From Clostridia bacterium (GTDB taxonomy: Bacteria > Bacillota > Clostridia > Oscillospirales > Acutalibacteraceae), in assembly GCA_017440755.1 (NCBI GenBank), contig JAFSGP010000010.1, positions 1-39,377 on the forward strand: a stretch of 39,377 nt of DNA, in the 5' to 3' direction. Position 1 is the first letter of the stretch. The number at the start of each line of letters is the position of its first letter. The notes under the pieces are model-generated. The model was not told the DNA's origin and searched no databases. It saw only the letters and a program-made list of their open reading frames with translations. Of the stretch, positions 15,512-25,301 are shown piece after piece. The position numbers and the translations under genes were made by a program.

Positions 15512-18500
15512 TTAGTCAATAGGATACAGCTCAGGGAGCATCGTGTAATACAGCAAGTAAATAGCATCCTCGCTGTCCACTACACCGTCGCCGGTATAGT
15601 CACAATCACCGCTGACAGGATACTGCTCCGGCAGCAGAGTGTGGTACAGGAGATAGATGGCATCTCGGCTGTTGACCGCACGGTCACCGTTCAGGTCGTT
15701 CTCCACTGTCTGCAGACCGTCTACAAAATCGTCTACATCCGCTACCAGCGTGATGTTATCCAGAGTCAGGTAGCGGCTGTTGCAGGCGCCCGCATTGTTG
15801 GAGAAGCCCAGCTTAGCAATGTCGCTCAGATCCAGCTGGCCGTTGGCATCACTGCCGGAGCCCCAGGTACTGGCGGTAGCGACCAGAGCGGTGGTAGGAA
15901 TCACCACGTAGCCGCTGAAGCCGGCGGGAATGCCCACACAGCGCTGGTACCAGGCGCCGGCACCGGCGGAGGTAGCCACCTCGGTCACCGTGCCGTCATC
16001 CGCCACCAGCTTGATGGTACCGCCGTTAAACATATAGGAAGCCCCGCCAGTCTCAATAGCGGCGAAGGTCCACCAGTATTCCGCATCGGTAGATACGTGC
16101 AGGGCGATAGCGCCGTTCTCCCCCGTCACAAAGTCGGGAGCGGTATCCACAGACAGGGTGGTACCCCAAGCCAGGGTCTCCTTGTAGGTCAGCACGCCGT
16201 CTGCCACGGTGGCTTCGCCGGCAGAACTCTTGATGGATACAGAGGAAGGATCCTCAAAATCTTCCACTACCCAAGCGGAAGGGGTCACCGTGTAGATGTA
16301 GGTGGCGGTCAGATCCGCCGCACCGTCCAGCGTCACCAGCACCTTCACCTCCACGGTGATGGGGGTACCGGTGGTGTTCTTGAGGGTGATGCTGTCCTCA
16401 TACTCCACACCGTCAGTCGGATCGCTGCCATCGATAGTATAGCGAATAGTAGCATCCGCCTCGTTGGCAGTCAGAGTGAGCACAGTGCCGTTCACCACAG
16501 TAGAGCCGCTCTCGATGGAAGGGGCTACCGCAAGCGTCTTCGCCAGATGATCCTGTACAAAAGCCTGGGCATCATAAGCAACCATAACATTGTCTACTGT
16601 GTAAACAATGTCGTTCTGCGAGCCGGAGCCGTGACCGAAGCCAATGGTACTGATCAGGTCAAGATCCAGCTTGCCGTCGGCATCCTTGATGCCACCCCAG
16701 TCGGTATCGGTGGTGGTGTACAGCGAGGCGGTGGGGACCACCACCCAGCCGGAGAAGCCGCCGGGCAGCACGATGTTACGGTTATACCACGCAGCACCCG
16801 CACCGGTATAGGTGGAAATCCGGGTTGCCTCGGTGGCGCCGTCTGCCACCAGATACACCGGCTTGTTGGCCGCCAAGGTATAGGTAGAGCCGTTGGTTTC
16901 ACGGGCGGCCAGCACGATATAATTGTCGGGCTTGGTGTTGGGAACGGAAATATGGAACGCAAAGGCAGAGTCGTCGCCTGTCATATAGCCGACAGCGGTT
17001 TTCACCGACAGGCTCACCGACCAGCCGCTGTTGCTCTTAAAGGCGAATACGCCGTCTGCCACCGCACCCTCACCGGAGGGAATGGTTACCGTATACTCAG
17101 AAGCGTTCTCGAAATCGGCAACCACAACCGACTTGGGCACTATGGTGTACCCATAGGTATACACCATATCTTTGCGCCCATCCTTGGTCACCAGCAGCTT
17201 GATGGTGACAGAGGTAATGGCATCCGCCGACAGGGTGATGCCGTCGGCATACACCGCATCCGCGCGGGTGGGCTCGGAGCCGTCGGTGGTGTAGTAGATG
17301 ATGGTGCCGCTCTCCGCCTTGTAGGTGACGGTGGTACCGGCCACCAACGCACTGCCGTCAGGAGCATTGGTATCCAAGGACAACGCATTTGCCTCGCACT
17401 CGTTGGCGAAGGCGGCGGCATCCGCCAACAGGGTCACGTCATCCACCACATTGGTGACGGTGTTCTGGCTGCCGTTGGCGTGACCAAAGCCCAGCATCAC
17501 AATGTCATTCAAATCCAGCTGACCATTGGCATCGGTGGCAGAGCCCCAAGTGCTGTCGGCATTCTCCAGCACAGCGGAGGGGATCACCACCCAGCCACGG
17601 AAACCGCCGGGCAAGGAAATATATCGCTCATACCAGTTATTGGTAGAGGCGTTGGTGGTAACCGTATCGGCTACACCGCCATCGGTGATGGTATACACCG
17701 TCCGGTTGCCCGCCAACAGGTAGCCAGCGCCGCCGGATTCTTTGGCACAGAACACCAGATAGTTGCTCTCCAGCGTATCCGGCACGTCGATGTGGAAGGC
17801 GATGCCGCCATTCTCATCAGCAACGAAGTCGGAGAGAGGAGTCACGCCCACCGATACCGGCCAGCCGCTGTTGGTGTAATAGGACAGTACGCCGTCCGCT
17901 ACAGTGACAGAGCCACCACCGGCGGAAACAGAATAGTCAGCGGCATTCTCAAAGTCCGCCAGCACCTGATTGCCGTTAGTAACGGTGTAGGTGTAGGTAA
18001 AGATCTCGCTGTCGCCGTTGCCCTCCAGGGTGACCAGCACCTTAAGGGTAACCTCTGCAGTCTCATCGGCGGTGAGGATCACCTTGCCGTTATACACCTT
18101 GCTCTCCCGGGTGGGGTCAGAGCCGTCCAGGGTATAATAAACAACCGTCTTGGTATCGTTGGTCTGCAGGGTGACCGCCGTACCGGAAAGGACACTCGCG
18201 CCGCTCTCGATAGAGGGGGCGCAGGTCAGTTTCTTGTCCAGATTCTGGGTGATGAAGGCGGCACGGTCATACACCAGCGTGATGTTGTCCACCGTGTTGA
18301 CCACCTCATTGAAGGCGCCGCCGCCACCGTTGGAGAATACCACGCCGGTGATGGCGTTCAGGTCCAGCTGACCGTTCTCATCCACGGTACTGCCCGCATA
18401 GGGGGAGGTCCGCACCTGGTCGCCGTTGTACATAGAAGCGGTGGGAATCACCACGTAGCCGCTGAAGCCGGGGGCGATATTCACCGACTGAGCCGTCCAG

Positions 18501-20668
18501 TGGTTGTTCGTTGCCGCATTGACGGTAGCAGTAGCCACCTCGGTGGCATTATCCCCCACCAGATACACCGTCTGACCAGGATACAGACCGTAGCCGGCAC
18601 CGGTAGACTCCTTAGCGAAGAACACGATGCTGTGGTTCGCGGGCGCATCGGCGGGCACGGAGATGTGGAAAGCCAGTGCCGAATCGGTGCCGGGGACAAA
18701 GGTAGCATCCCCGTCAAAGCTCAGCTTCAGACCCCAACCGCTGTACACCTTATACTGCAGGGCACCATCTACCACAGAGGAGGTGGAGCCGTCGTTGACG
18801 ATGGAGAAAGCAAGGTCCTCGAAATCCGCTACCACACTATCAGCAGAGGAAACGGTGTAGTTGTAGGTCAGCACACGGCTGGGGGCTTTGCCCTGGGTGA
18901 CTGCCATCACCTTCAGGGTAACCTCCTGCGTCTCGGCGGAGGAGTTGATGAAGGTCAGCCCATCCGCATACACCGCCGAGGCGGTGGTGGGATCAGAGCC
19001 GTCCAGCGTATAGTACACCGTGCTGTTCTCCTCGGTACGCAGGGTCACGACAGAGTTTTTGCCCAGCGTAGCGCCACTTGCGGTATCCGCATAGGGCGGG
19101 TAGCTGACTGCCTCGTCCCCGATAACCGCACCGGGACAAACCTCTTTGATAGAGGGGTTCTCATAACGGTTGACGTTCTCGCAGAAGATGCCGATAGAGC
19201 CATCCTTCAGCTCGTCCAGGTCGGAATAGCCGAAGGACTGGGGCTCCCAGTAATGGGGGAAATCCCAGACATACGCCAACTCCATCTCGTTGTTCTCACG
19301 GATGAGGAAGGTCCAGATCTTACCGTCTGCACGCATACCGGGGTCGGCAGGAGCGGATACCATCACCGCCTGGGCACCGTCAATAGTCTTAGAATAGGTG
19401 ATAGCGCCAATCTCGGTGGAGTTGTTGGCGGTGATATCGGTCAGCACCACATCACCGAACACATAGTTCTGCTGCTCCTCATCCCACTTAGCATCGCAAT
19501 ACTGCAGCACCTTGTTGGGAGAGCCGTCGGAGCGGAAGAACAGACGCAGCGTACCGTCCGCCAGCTCTACGATGGCACCCTCGTTGGAGCAGTAGTTGCC
19601 GTGCTGGTGAGGCACTAAATTCGCCGAGCGAGTCCAGGTCTTGCCGTTATCGTCCGAGAAAGCGAGACCACTGTCATAAGTGTTGGGAGCGCTGAAGTAC
19701 ATATTCATAACCATCCGACCGGAGGCAGTCACGATACCGTGACCACAGCCGTGGCGGGAACCGTACTCATTGTCCCCCTTCATATTGTCAATAATGGAGT
19801 GAGACCAGGTTTCGCCACCGTCCTTGGAGGTGGCACACCACAGATAGGCGGTGTTGTATACATGCAGCACCGAGTCACGGAAGAACAGATTCTGCTGCAC
19901 CAGCGTGCCATTCTTCTCGTTGGCGGTGTACTGCTCCTGGGTCAGCTCCACATAGGCGCCGTCTACAATCTCGTAGATGTTGAGGGCATCGTCCACCGCC
20001 CACCGGGTAGCAGAGCCGTCCGCACGGCGCAGAATGGGAGCGTAGCCGTTGGCGGCGATATCCCCCACATAGAAGGGATATACCGTGCCGTCATCGGTGG
20101 CAGGATTGGTGAAAGCACCGTCCCAGCTCTCGGACAGCACCAGCCGCAGAGCTCCGTCGATCTCCACCGTTCCACGACCCAACTCAAAATCAATGAAGCC
20201 TTCTTCGATGATATTGCTGATACCAGAAGGCGCCGCATTGGCCATAATGTAGATGGTGCCGTCCGCCGCCTGCATAAGGTAGGGGTCGATGGCGGTAGCG
20301 GCACAGGGATAGCCGCTGTCGGTAGAATCGGCAAAGTAGATGGGGAAAGAATAGTCCCAGGTCTTGCCCATATCATCGGACAGAAGCATCACCGTGTCGA
20401 TACCGCCGCCCTCCGGCCAGCCGTGGTAGCGCATATCCTGCACGATAGCGATGCGTCCGTCCTGCAGGGACAGCAGTCCGGGAATACGCACTAAAGCTGC
20501 ATCCGGAATACCGGCAAAGGGCTGTCCGGGGGCGTTTGTAGTGCCGCCGGGACGTTGCCCGTCGCCACTCTTGAGAAGTGCTGTTTCTGCCATAACCAGC
20601 CCACCAATCGGGAGGCTTGCCAGCAGAAGCGCCACCGAAACCACGATGGCAAATAGGCGTTTCTTCAT
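15512..20668 (-). CDS. Secreted modular sialidase (GH33-like) with four tandem module pairs and a dockerin
   Basis: 1718 residues. Start chosen at 20668 because GAGGTG lies 6-7 nt upstream and a signal peptide follows at once (KKRLFAIVVSVALLLAS, cleavage near residue 27). The catalytic part spans about 35-540: VRIP with Arg61, the sialidase R-I-P motif, and three Asp-boxes (SDDMGKTW, SKDGGETW, SDDNGKTW). Then come four units of about 290 residues, each a chitobiase-type beta domain (VYYTLDGSDPT and variants) followed by a jelly-roll-like module opening VxADFE and containing DANGQLDL. The last ~60 residues are a dockerin with two calcium loops (DLNGDRAVNSRDAIYLLY, DYTGDGVVDSEDAIYLLY). It would release sialic acid from host glycans while docked on a cohesin scaffold. 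The linkage preferred cannot be seen. Confidence 0.88.
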   Translation of the reverse strand: MKKRLFAIVVSVALLLASLPIGGLVMAETALLKSGDGQRPGGTTNAPGQPFAGIPDAALVRIPGLLSLQDGRIAIVQDMRYHGWPEGGGIDTVMLLSDDMGKTWDYSFPIYFADSTDSGYPCAATAIDPYLMQAADGTIYIMANAAPSGISNIIEEGFIDFELGRGTVEIDGALRLVLSESWDGAFTNPATDDGTVYPFYVGDIAANGYAPILRRADGSATRWAVDDALNIYEIVDGAYVELTQEQYTANEKNGTLVQQNLFFRDSVLHVYNTAYLWCATSKDGGETWSHSIIDNMKGDNEYGSRHGCGHGIVTASGRMVMNMYFSAPNTYDSGLAFSDDNGKTWTRSANLVPHQHGNYCSNEGAIVELADGTLRLFFRSDGSPNKVLQYCDAKWDEEQQNYVFGDVVLTDITANNSTEIGAITYSKTIDGAQAVMVSAPADPGMRADGKIWTFLIRENNEMELAYVWDFPHYWEPQSFGYSDLDELKDGSIGIFCENVNRYENPSIKEVCPGAVIGDEAVSYPPYADTASGATLGKNSVVTLRTEENSTVYYTLDGSDPTTASAVYADGLTFINSSAETQEVTLKVMAVTQGKAPSRVLTYNYTVSSADSVVADFEDLAFSIVNDGSTSSVVDGALQYKVYSGWGLKLSFDGDATFVPGTDSALAFHISVPADAPANHSIVFFAKESTGAGYGLYPGQTVYLVGDNATEVATATVNAATNNHWTAQSVNIAPGFSGYVVIPTASMYNGDQVRTSPYAGSTVDENGQLDLNAITGVVFSNGGGGAFNEVVNTVDNITLVYDRAAFITQNLDKKLTCAPSIESGASVLSGTAVTLQTNDTKTVVYYTLDGSDPTRESKVYNGKVILTADETAEVTLKVLVTLEGNGDSEIFTYTYTVTNGNQVLADFENAADYSVSAGGGSVTVADGVLSYYTNSGWPVSVGVTPLSDFVADENGGIAFHIDVPDTLESNYLVFCAKESGGAGYLLAGNRTVYTITDGGVADTVTTNASTNNWYERYISLPGGFRGWVVIPSAVLENADSTWGSATDANGQLDLNDIVMLGFGHANGSQNTVTNVVDDVTLLADAAAFANECEANALSLDTNAPDGSALVAGTTVTYKAESGTIIYYTTDGSEPTRADAVYADGITLSADAITSVTIKLLVTKDGRKDMVYTYGYTIVPKSVVVADFENASEYTVTIPSGEGAVADGVFAFKSNSGWSVSLSVKTAVGYMTGDDSAFAFHISVPNTKPDNYIVLAARETNGSTYTLAANKPVYLVADGATEATRISTYTGAGAAWYNRNIVLPGGFSGWVVVPTASLYTTTDTDWGGIKDADGKLDLDLISTIGFGHGSGSQNDIVYTVDNVMVAYDAQAFVQDHLAKTLAVAPSIESGSTVVNGTVLTLTANEADATIRYTIDGSDPTDGVEYEDSITLKNTTGTPITVEVKVLVTLDGAADLTATYIYTVTPSAWVVEDFEDPSSVSIKSSAGEATVADGVLTYKETLAWGTTLSVDTAPDFVTGENGAIALHVSTDAEYWWTFAAIETGGASYMFNGGTIKLVADDGTVTEVATSAGAGAWYQRCVGIPAGFSGYVVIPTTALVATASTWGSGSDANGQLDLSDIAKLGFSNNAGACNSRYLTLDNITLVADVDDFVDGLQTVENDLNGDRAVNSRDAIYLLYHTLLPEQYPVSGDCDYTGDGVVDSEDAIYLLYYTMLPELYPID

Positions 20669-20705
20669 ACAGTTCACCTCGTATAATTTTTTCACACAGC
20701 AGCCC

Positions 20706-20735
20706 TTGACAAGGTCCGCCAGTTTCACCTATAAT
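20706..20735 (+). promoter_or_regulatory. Promoter of the AraC-type gene
   Basis: TTGACA (20706-20711), 18-nt spacer, TATAAT (20730-20735), placing transcription start about 75 nt before the AraC start codon. It lies just upstream of the divergent sialidase start, so both genes share this control region. No equally clear minus-strand promoter was seen. Confidence 0.8.
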
Positions 20736-20815
20736 GATACCAGTTTATACATTTCCAAACAATAAATAAAACAGACTATACAAAGCCAAATTGTCTAAAA
20801 AGGAAAACTGTTATT

Positions 20816-21586
20816 ATGAAAGCAAGCGTAAAGCAACTGGATGATGAACTAAAGACACAACTGACAAACGAAGTGACGGTTCCTATCGGAAATACCAGCA
20901 TATCCTTCTTCCTGCAGAACGGCGCTTATGAACCAAAGGCAATCACAAACGGTGTGCACCTCCACAGACATGCCGAAATACACCTGGTTGCCGGCGGTCC
21001 GGTGGAGTATCAGGTGGGCGAATCCCATATTAACTGTGTCCCGGGCGACCTGCTTGCTGTCCCTGCCGGCGTGTATCACGATGCGCTGATATGCGACGCC
21101 GATACCCGCCGTATGATCTTTATGACCAGCTTACCCATCGCAGAAACACAGCACAAGCACATCTCGGTTGCTACCGTAGAGAATCTATTGGCAGAAACCG
21201 CCCTGGCCTACAAAACGAAGAATCACAACCGTCTGGTGCTGCATCTGGCGCTGCTCTGCACCGAGCTGCACGAGTTTACCCCCAGCAAGGTCGTCCCTAT
21301 TCGGGACGAAGGCTACATCATCAGCGAATTTCTGAACCGCTGCGCTGATAAGGAGCTTTCCCTTTCCGGTCTGGCGCAGCTGCTGTGTGTATCTGAGAAG
21401 CAGGCGGAGCGGCTGATACTCAAACACACCGGACTCCCCTACAAAAAAGCGGTCATCCGTCGCCGACGGGAAATTGCCAACTGGCTGATAGAGAACACCG
21501 ACCTGCCGCTGACCGAGATTGCCGCTCGGGTAGGCTATAAATCCTACAGCGGCTTCTACAAGGCTTGCCTGCGAAAAGAGAAGTGA
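20816..21586 (+). CDS. AraC-family regulator with cupin sensor domain
   Basis: 256 residues. The N-terminal half is cupin-like (HLHRHAEIHLVAGGPVEYQV, then CVPGDLLAVPAGVYHDAL), typical of sugar-sensing AraC regulators. The C-terminal ~100 residues form two HTH motifs (LSLSGLAQLLCVSEKQAERL and LPLTEIAARVGYKSYSGFYK). It is transcribed away from the sialidase gene across a 147-bp gap, so it probably controls the sialidase in response to a sugar or glycan; that link is inferred from position only. Confidence 0.88.
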   Translation: MKASVKQLDDELKTQLTNEVTVPIGNTSISFFLQNGAYEPKAITNGVHLHRHAEIHLVAGGPVEYQVGESHINCVPGDLLAVPAGVYHDALICDADTRRMIFMTSLPIAETQHKHISVATVENLLAETALAYKTKNHNRLVLHLALLCTELHEFTPSKVVPIRDEGYIISEFLNRCADKELSLSGLAQLLCVSEKQAERLILKHTGLPYKKAVIRRRREIANWLIENTDLPLTEIAARVGYKSYSGFYKACLRKEK

Positions 21587-21707
21587 ATGGAATCGCTGCA
21601 TAACGGAATATAAAGTATGTACGAAAAGGGGTGCTGATTCGCTCCCTCTTTTGGGCTTAGATGAGGGATAACAATGCTAGGCATGGATTTGCATTGCCTT
21701 ACACTGC

Positions 21708-21736
21708 TTGACATTCCTCGGGCGTTGATCTATACT
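21708..21736 (+). promoter_or_regulatory. Promoter upstream of the interrupted tRNA-Val copy
   Basis: TTGACA (21708-21713), 17-nt spacer, TATACT (21731-21736). Transcription from about 21743 would run through the tRNA-like element to the terminator at 21972, giving an RNA of about 230 nt with no credible protein. Confidence 0.65.
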
Positions 21737-21833
21737 ACTCTACACAAGACAACATTGGTAAACACAGGCGTTCACATCTGTGTTTCGGTAAGCGTTTGCG
21801 GAGATCGAGAAATACGAGAAAGTACAGCTTTAG

Positions 21834-21933
21834 GCTGGTTAGAGCGCCGCCTTCCGGAACAAGCGGAGTCGTAAAACGACGGAGCTTGTTCACACGCAGG
21901 AGGTCGATGGTTCGAGTCCATTCGCGCCCACCA
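21834..21933 (+). pseudogene. Interrupted tRNA-Val copy with inserted hairpin
   Basis: 21834-21848 matches tRNA-Val 15219-15233 exactly and 21889-21933 matches 15237-15281 exactly (45 nt, including CAC anticodon, T-arm and CCA). The 3 nt between them in the true tRNA are replaced by 40 nt in the 5' strand of the anticodon stem. The insert contains a symmetric hairpin: GAACAAGC and GCTTGTTC (21857-21864, 21884-21891), an inner GTCGT/ACGAC stem, GGA on both sides and an AAA loop. The 5' acceptor half is missing, so this cannot be a normal tRNA. It has its own promoter and terminator, so it may be a transcribed tRNA-like RNA or a decayed island end. Confidence 0.75.
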
Positions 21934-21972
21934 AAAAGAAGAGAGACACCGTAAGGTGTCTCTCTTCTTTTT
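21933..21972 (+). terminator. Terminator after the interrupted tRNA-Val copy
   Basis: An 18-bp stem (21933-21950 with 21955-21972; core GAGAGACACC / GGTGTCTCTC), GTAA loop, and a T-run in the 3' arm. It differs in sequence from the terminator after the true tRNA-Val. Confidence 0.92.
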
Positions 21973-21999
21973 GTCGTGTGTGAAGACGCCGCAAGTGCC

Positions 22000-22099
22000 T
22001 GCGAGTTTGCGCCACGACACAATACACGGCGAAGTAACTGAACGGCGCAAATCTCGACGGACTTCGCCGCAGGCGAACGTCCACGAGTCCATGAGCGCC
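22000..22099. repeat. ~100-bp repeat, copy B
   Basis: Same element as 15341-15440. Together with flanking sequence it forms a direct tandem duplication with copy C, period 154 bp (compare 21952 onward with 22106 onward), including the half-terminator GGTGTCTCTCTTC. Confidence 0.9.
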
Positions 22100-22153
22100 A
22101 CACCATAAGGTGTCTCTCTTCTTTTCGTCGTGTGTGAAGACGCCGCAAGTGCC

Positions 22154-22250
22154 TGCGAGTTTGCGCCACGACACAATACACGGCGAAGCAACTGAACGGC
22201 GCAAATCTCGACGGACTTCGCCGCAGGCGAACGTCCACGAGTCCATGAGC
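22154..22250. repeat. ~100-bp repeat, copy C
   Basis: Differs from copy B by one base (GAAGCAACTG versus GAAGTAACTG) in the part compared, showing a recent duplication. The next ~140 bp to the flippase start hold no gene. Confidence 0.9.
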
Positions 22251-22391
22251 AGTCGTCGGTCTGCAAAACCAGACTGCTCTGCGGAGAAAATACATGGTTG
22301 CAATTTCTTGCCGTTTCCTTTATAATAAATAGTTGGATAAGTTCGTGGGATTACATCTTGCAAAAAACACAAATATAAAAGAGGATTCGCC

Positions 22392-23900
22392 ATGAATAAG
22401 AAAACAAAACAAAGCATCTACAACCTCATGTGCTCCGTCGGTTCCATGCTGGTTTCCATCGTGCTGGGCATGCTGCTGCCCCGCATCATTTTGGTGAAAT
22501 ACGGCTCGGAAATGAACGGCCTTCTCAACTCGGTGACCCAGTTTATCAGCTACCTCATCGTGTTTGAGGCGGGCATTCTGGAAGCCGCCACGCAGGCGCT
22601 GTACAAAACGGTAGGCAACAAGGACCGCCCCGCCACCAACGAGATTCTGTCCGCCGTACACAAAAACTATCAGCGTATCGGCGTTGTGTACTGTCTGGGG
22701 CTCATCGGCATCGCGGCGCTGTACCCGCTGTTTGTTCCGGTTGAGGAGCTGAGCTGGTTCCAGGTTTTCCTCATCATGTTCTTCTCCGGTCTCAGCAACG
22801 TGGTCGCCTTCTTCTTCCAAGCCAAGTACAAAATCCTGCTCACCGTAGATGGCAGAGCGTACGTATTCTCCAATTTGACCACCCTTGTGACGGTGCTGAC
22901 CAACGTGCTGAAAATCGTCCTGCTGCTGAATGGCATGAAAATTTATTACGTTATCATGCTCTCCTTCCTGCCGTCGCTGATTCAGACCCTGTACGTGTCT
23001 TTGTATATCAACAAAAAGTACAAGTGGGTTGACCTTTCGGCAACCCCCAACCACGCCGCCTTGACCCAGAGCAAGGACGCCATGGTTCATCAGATTTCCG
23101 GTCTGATATTCAGCAGCAGCAACACCCTGATACTCACCCTCTTCTGCGACCTGAAGGTGGTGAGCGTATACGCCGTATACACGCTGGTTGTGGGACATCT
23201 GGAGCTACTGATGGATATGCCCTTCAACAGCTGCTCCTTCGCTTTGGGACAGATGTATAACACCAACCGCGAGCGGTACAAAAAGCTGCTGGACAGCATG
23301 CAGGTGCTTTTCGCGGCCATGCTCTTCTCCGTATTTACAATTACCTATCGTCTGCTGCTTCCCTTTGTCTCCCTGTACACCGACGGCGTAACCGACGCTG
23401 CATACATAGACAAGTGGCTGCCGCTGCTGTTCGTCATCTTGGGCTTGCTCAAGCACGTGCGGACCCCCACCCGCCATACAGTGAAAACGGCGGGGCATTT
23501 CCGCCAGACCCTGCCCCGCAGCATAGCGGAAACCGCCATTACCGTGGTGGCCTCCATCATCGGCGTGCTGTTCTTGGGGATTCACGGTGTGCTGTTAGGT
23601 ACCATCATCGCCGTTGCGTGGCGCACTCTGGATTTCATCTTCTATGCCAACAAGGTTATTCTGGAGCGCAGCCCCAAAAAGGATTTGTGGATTTTCGGTG
23701 CGAACGCACTACTGGCAATAGGCATCGCGGTGGTGCTCCATTGCCTGCCGCTGGAAATCGCCTCGTATCTGGATTTCGTGAAAGCCGGTCTGCTGATTTC
23801 GCCGGTGGTTATCCTGCTGTTTGCGACATTTAACTGGCTGCTGTTCCGCGAGGACATCAAGCTGGCTCTGGCCTTTTTCATCAAAAAGAAGAAAGGTTGA
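22392..23900 (+). CDS. MOP-superfamily polysaccharide flippase (Wzx/PST-like)
   Basis: 502 residues with about 12-14 hydrophobic helices along the whole length, starting KKTKQSIYNLMCSVGSMLVS and ending in a Lys-rich tail. The early LLPRIILVKYGSEMNGLLNS segment is typical of oligosaccharide repeat-unit exporters of the polysaccharide transporter family. It would flip a lipid-linked sugar across the membrane, but no glycosyltransferase genes are adjacent, so the substrate is unknown. AGAGGA lies upstream; the stop overlaps the start region of the following reductase gene. Confidence 0.82.
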   Translation: MNKKTKQSIYNLMCSVGSMLVSIVLGMLLPRIILVKYGSEMNGLLNSVTQFISYLIVFEAGILEAATQALYKTVGNKDRPATNEILSAVHKNYQRIGVVYCLGLIGIAALYPLFVPVEELSWFQVFLIMFFSGLSNVVAFFFQAKYKILLTVDGRAYVFSNLTTLVTVLTNVLKIVLLLNGMKIYYVIMLSFLPSLIQTLYVSLYINKKYKWVDLSATPNHAALTQSKDAMVHQISGLIFSSSNTLILTLFCDLKVVSVYAVYTLVVGHLELLMDMPFNSCSFALGQMYNTNRERYKKLLDSMQVLFAAMLFSVFTITYRLLLPFVSLYTDGVTDAAYIDKWLPLLFVILGLLKHVRTPTRHTVKTAGHFRQTLPRSIAETAITVVASIIGVLFLGIHGVLLGTIIAVAWRTLDFIFYANKVILERSPKKDLWIFGANALLAIGIAVVLHCLPLEIASYLDFVKAGLLISPVVILLFATFNWLLFREDIKLALAFFIKKKKG

Positions 23901-23905
23901 TGGCT

Positions 23906-24898
<993 letters not shown>

Positions 24899-24945
24899 CC
24901 CGTTTTTTACACAGCGGACACATTGGCGACAGATAGTATTAAGTG

Positions 24946-24981
24946 AAGCACGCCTCCATCACCAGGGAGGCGTGCTTTTTT
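24946..24981 (+). terminator. Terminator after the aldo/keto reductase
   Basis: AAGCACGCCTCC (24946-24957) pairs with GGAGGCGTGCTT (24966-24977), 8-nt loop, then a T-run. It overlaps the 3' end of the convergent Cys-rich gene. Confidence 0.92.
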
Positions 24982-25186
24982 GACTCGGCGAATGCGGACA
25001 TTCTAAATCATCACACTGATCACACGCGTTCGTGTGTTCGGGGTCATAACAACATAATGCATAATCGCATTCGTCACAACACCAAGCAATCGGTGTGCCG
25101 TTCTCGTCTCTTTCGCTACCGTTTCCCGGACAGTCACGCCCGCCGTTCCCGGGAATTAAAACCACTCCCGTTACATCAATGATCAT
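24959..25186 (-). CDS. Small cysteine-rich protein
   Basis: 75 residues with nine cysteines, several in pairs (WCCDECDYALCC, then ACDQCDDLEC), suggesting a metal-binding fold. It opens MIIDVTGVVLIPGNGGRDC, a start that recurs in small uncharacterised Clostridia proteins as far as I recall. GGGAG lies about 8 nt before the start. It is divergent from the Xre gene at 25302 and probably regulated by it. The 3' end runs into the reductase terminator. Function unknown. Confidence 0.65.
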   Translation of the reverse strand: MIIDVTGVVLIPGNGGRDCPGNGSERDENGTPIAWCCDECDYALCCYDPEHTNACDQCDDLECPHSPSQKSTPPW

Positions 25187-25203
25187 TCTCTGCTCTCCCT
25201 TTT

Positions 25204-25247
25204 AATATAGACTGTTTTCATTATATAATGTATTAGTCTATATTTGC
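25204..25247. promoter_or_regulatory. Divergent control region with perfect inverted repeat
   Basis: AATATAGACT (25204-25213) and AGTCTATATT (25235-25244) are exact inverted repeats 21 bp apart, flanking a -10-like TATAAT. On the minus strand a promoter reads TTGCAA, 18 nt, then TATAAT. The repeats bracket the promoter as an operator pair would, most simply for the adjacent Xre protein. Confidence 0.65.
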
Positions 25248-25301
25248 AAGAGAAAAATAAGATATTATCTCATAAAAAGATGCTATATGGAGAGATATCT
25301 T

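Noticed and set aside
15476..19618. 1380-codon open frame on the plus strand opposite the sialidase gene
   Set aside because: Antisense to a protein with clear sialidase, repeat and dockerin motifs; its own translation has no domain, and the GC-rich codon use of the real gene explains the open frame.
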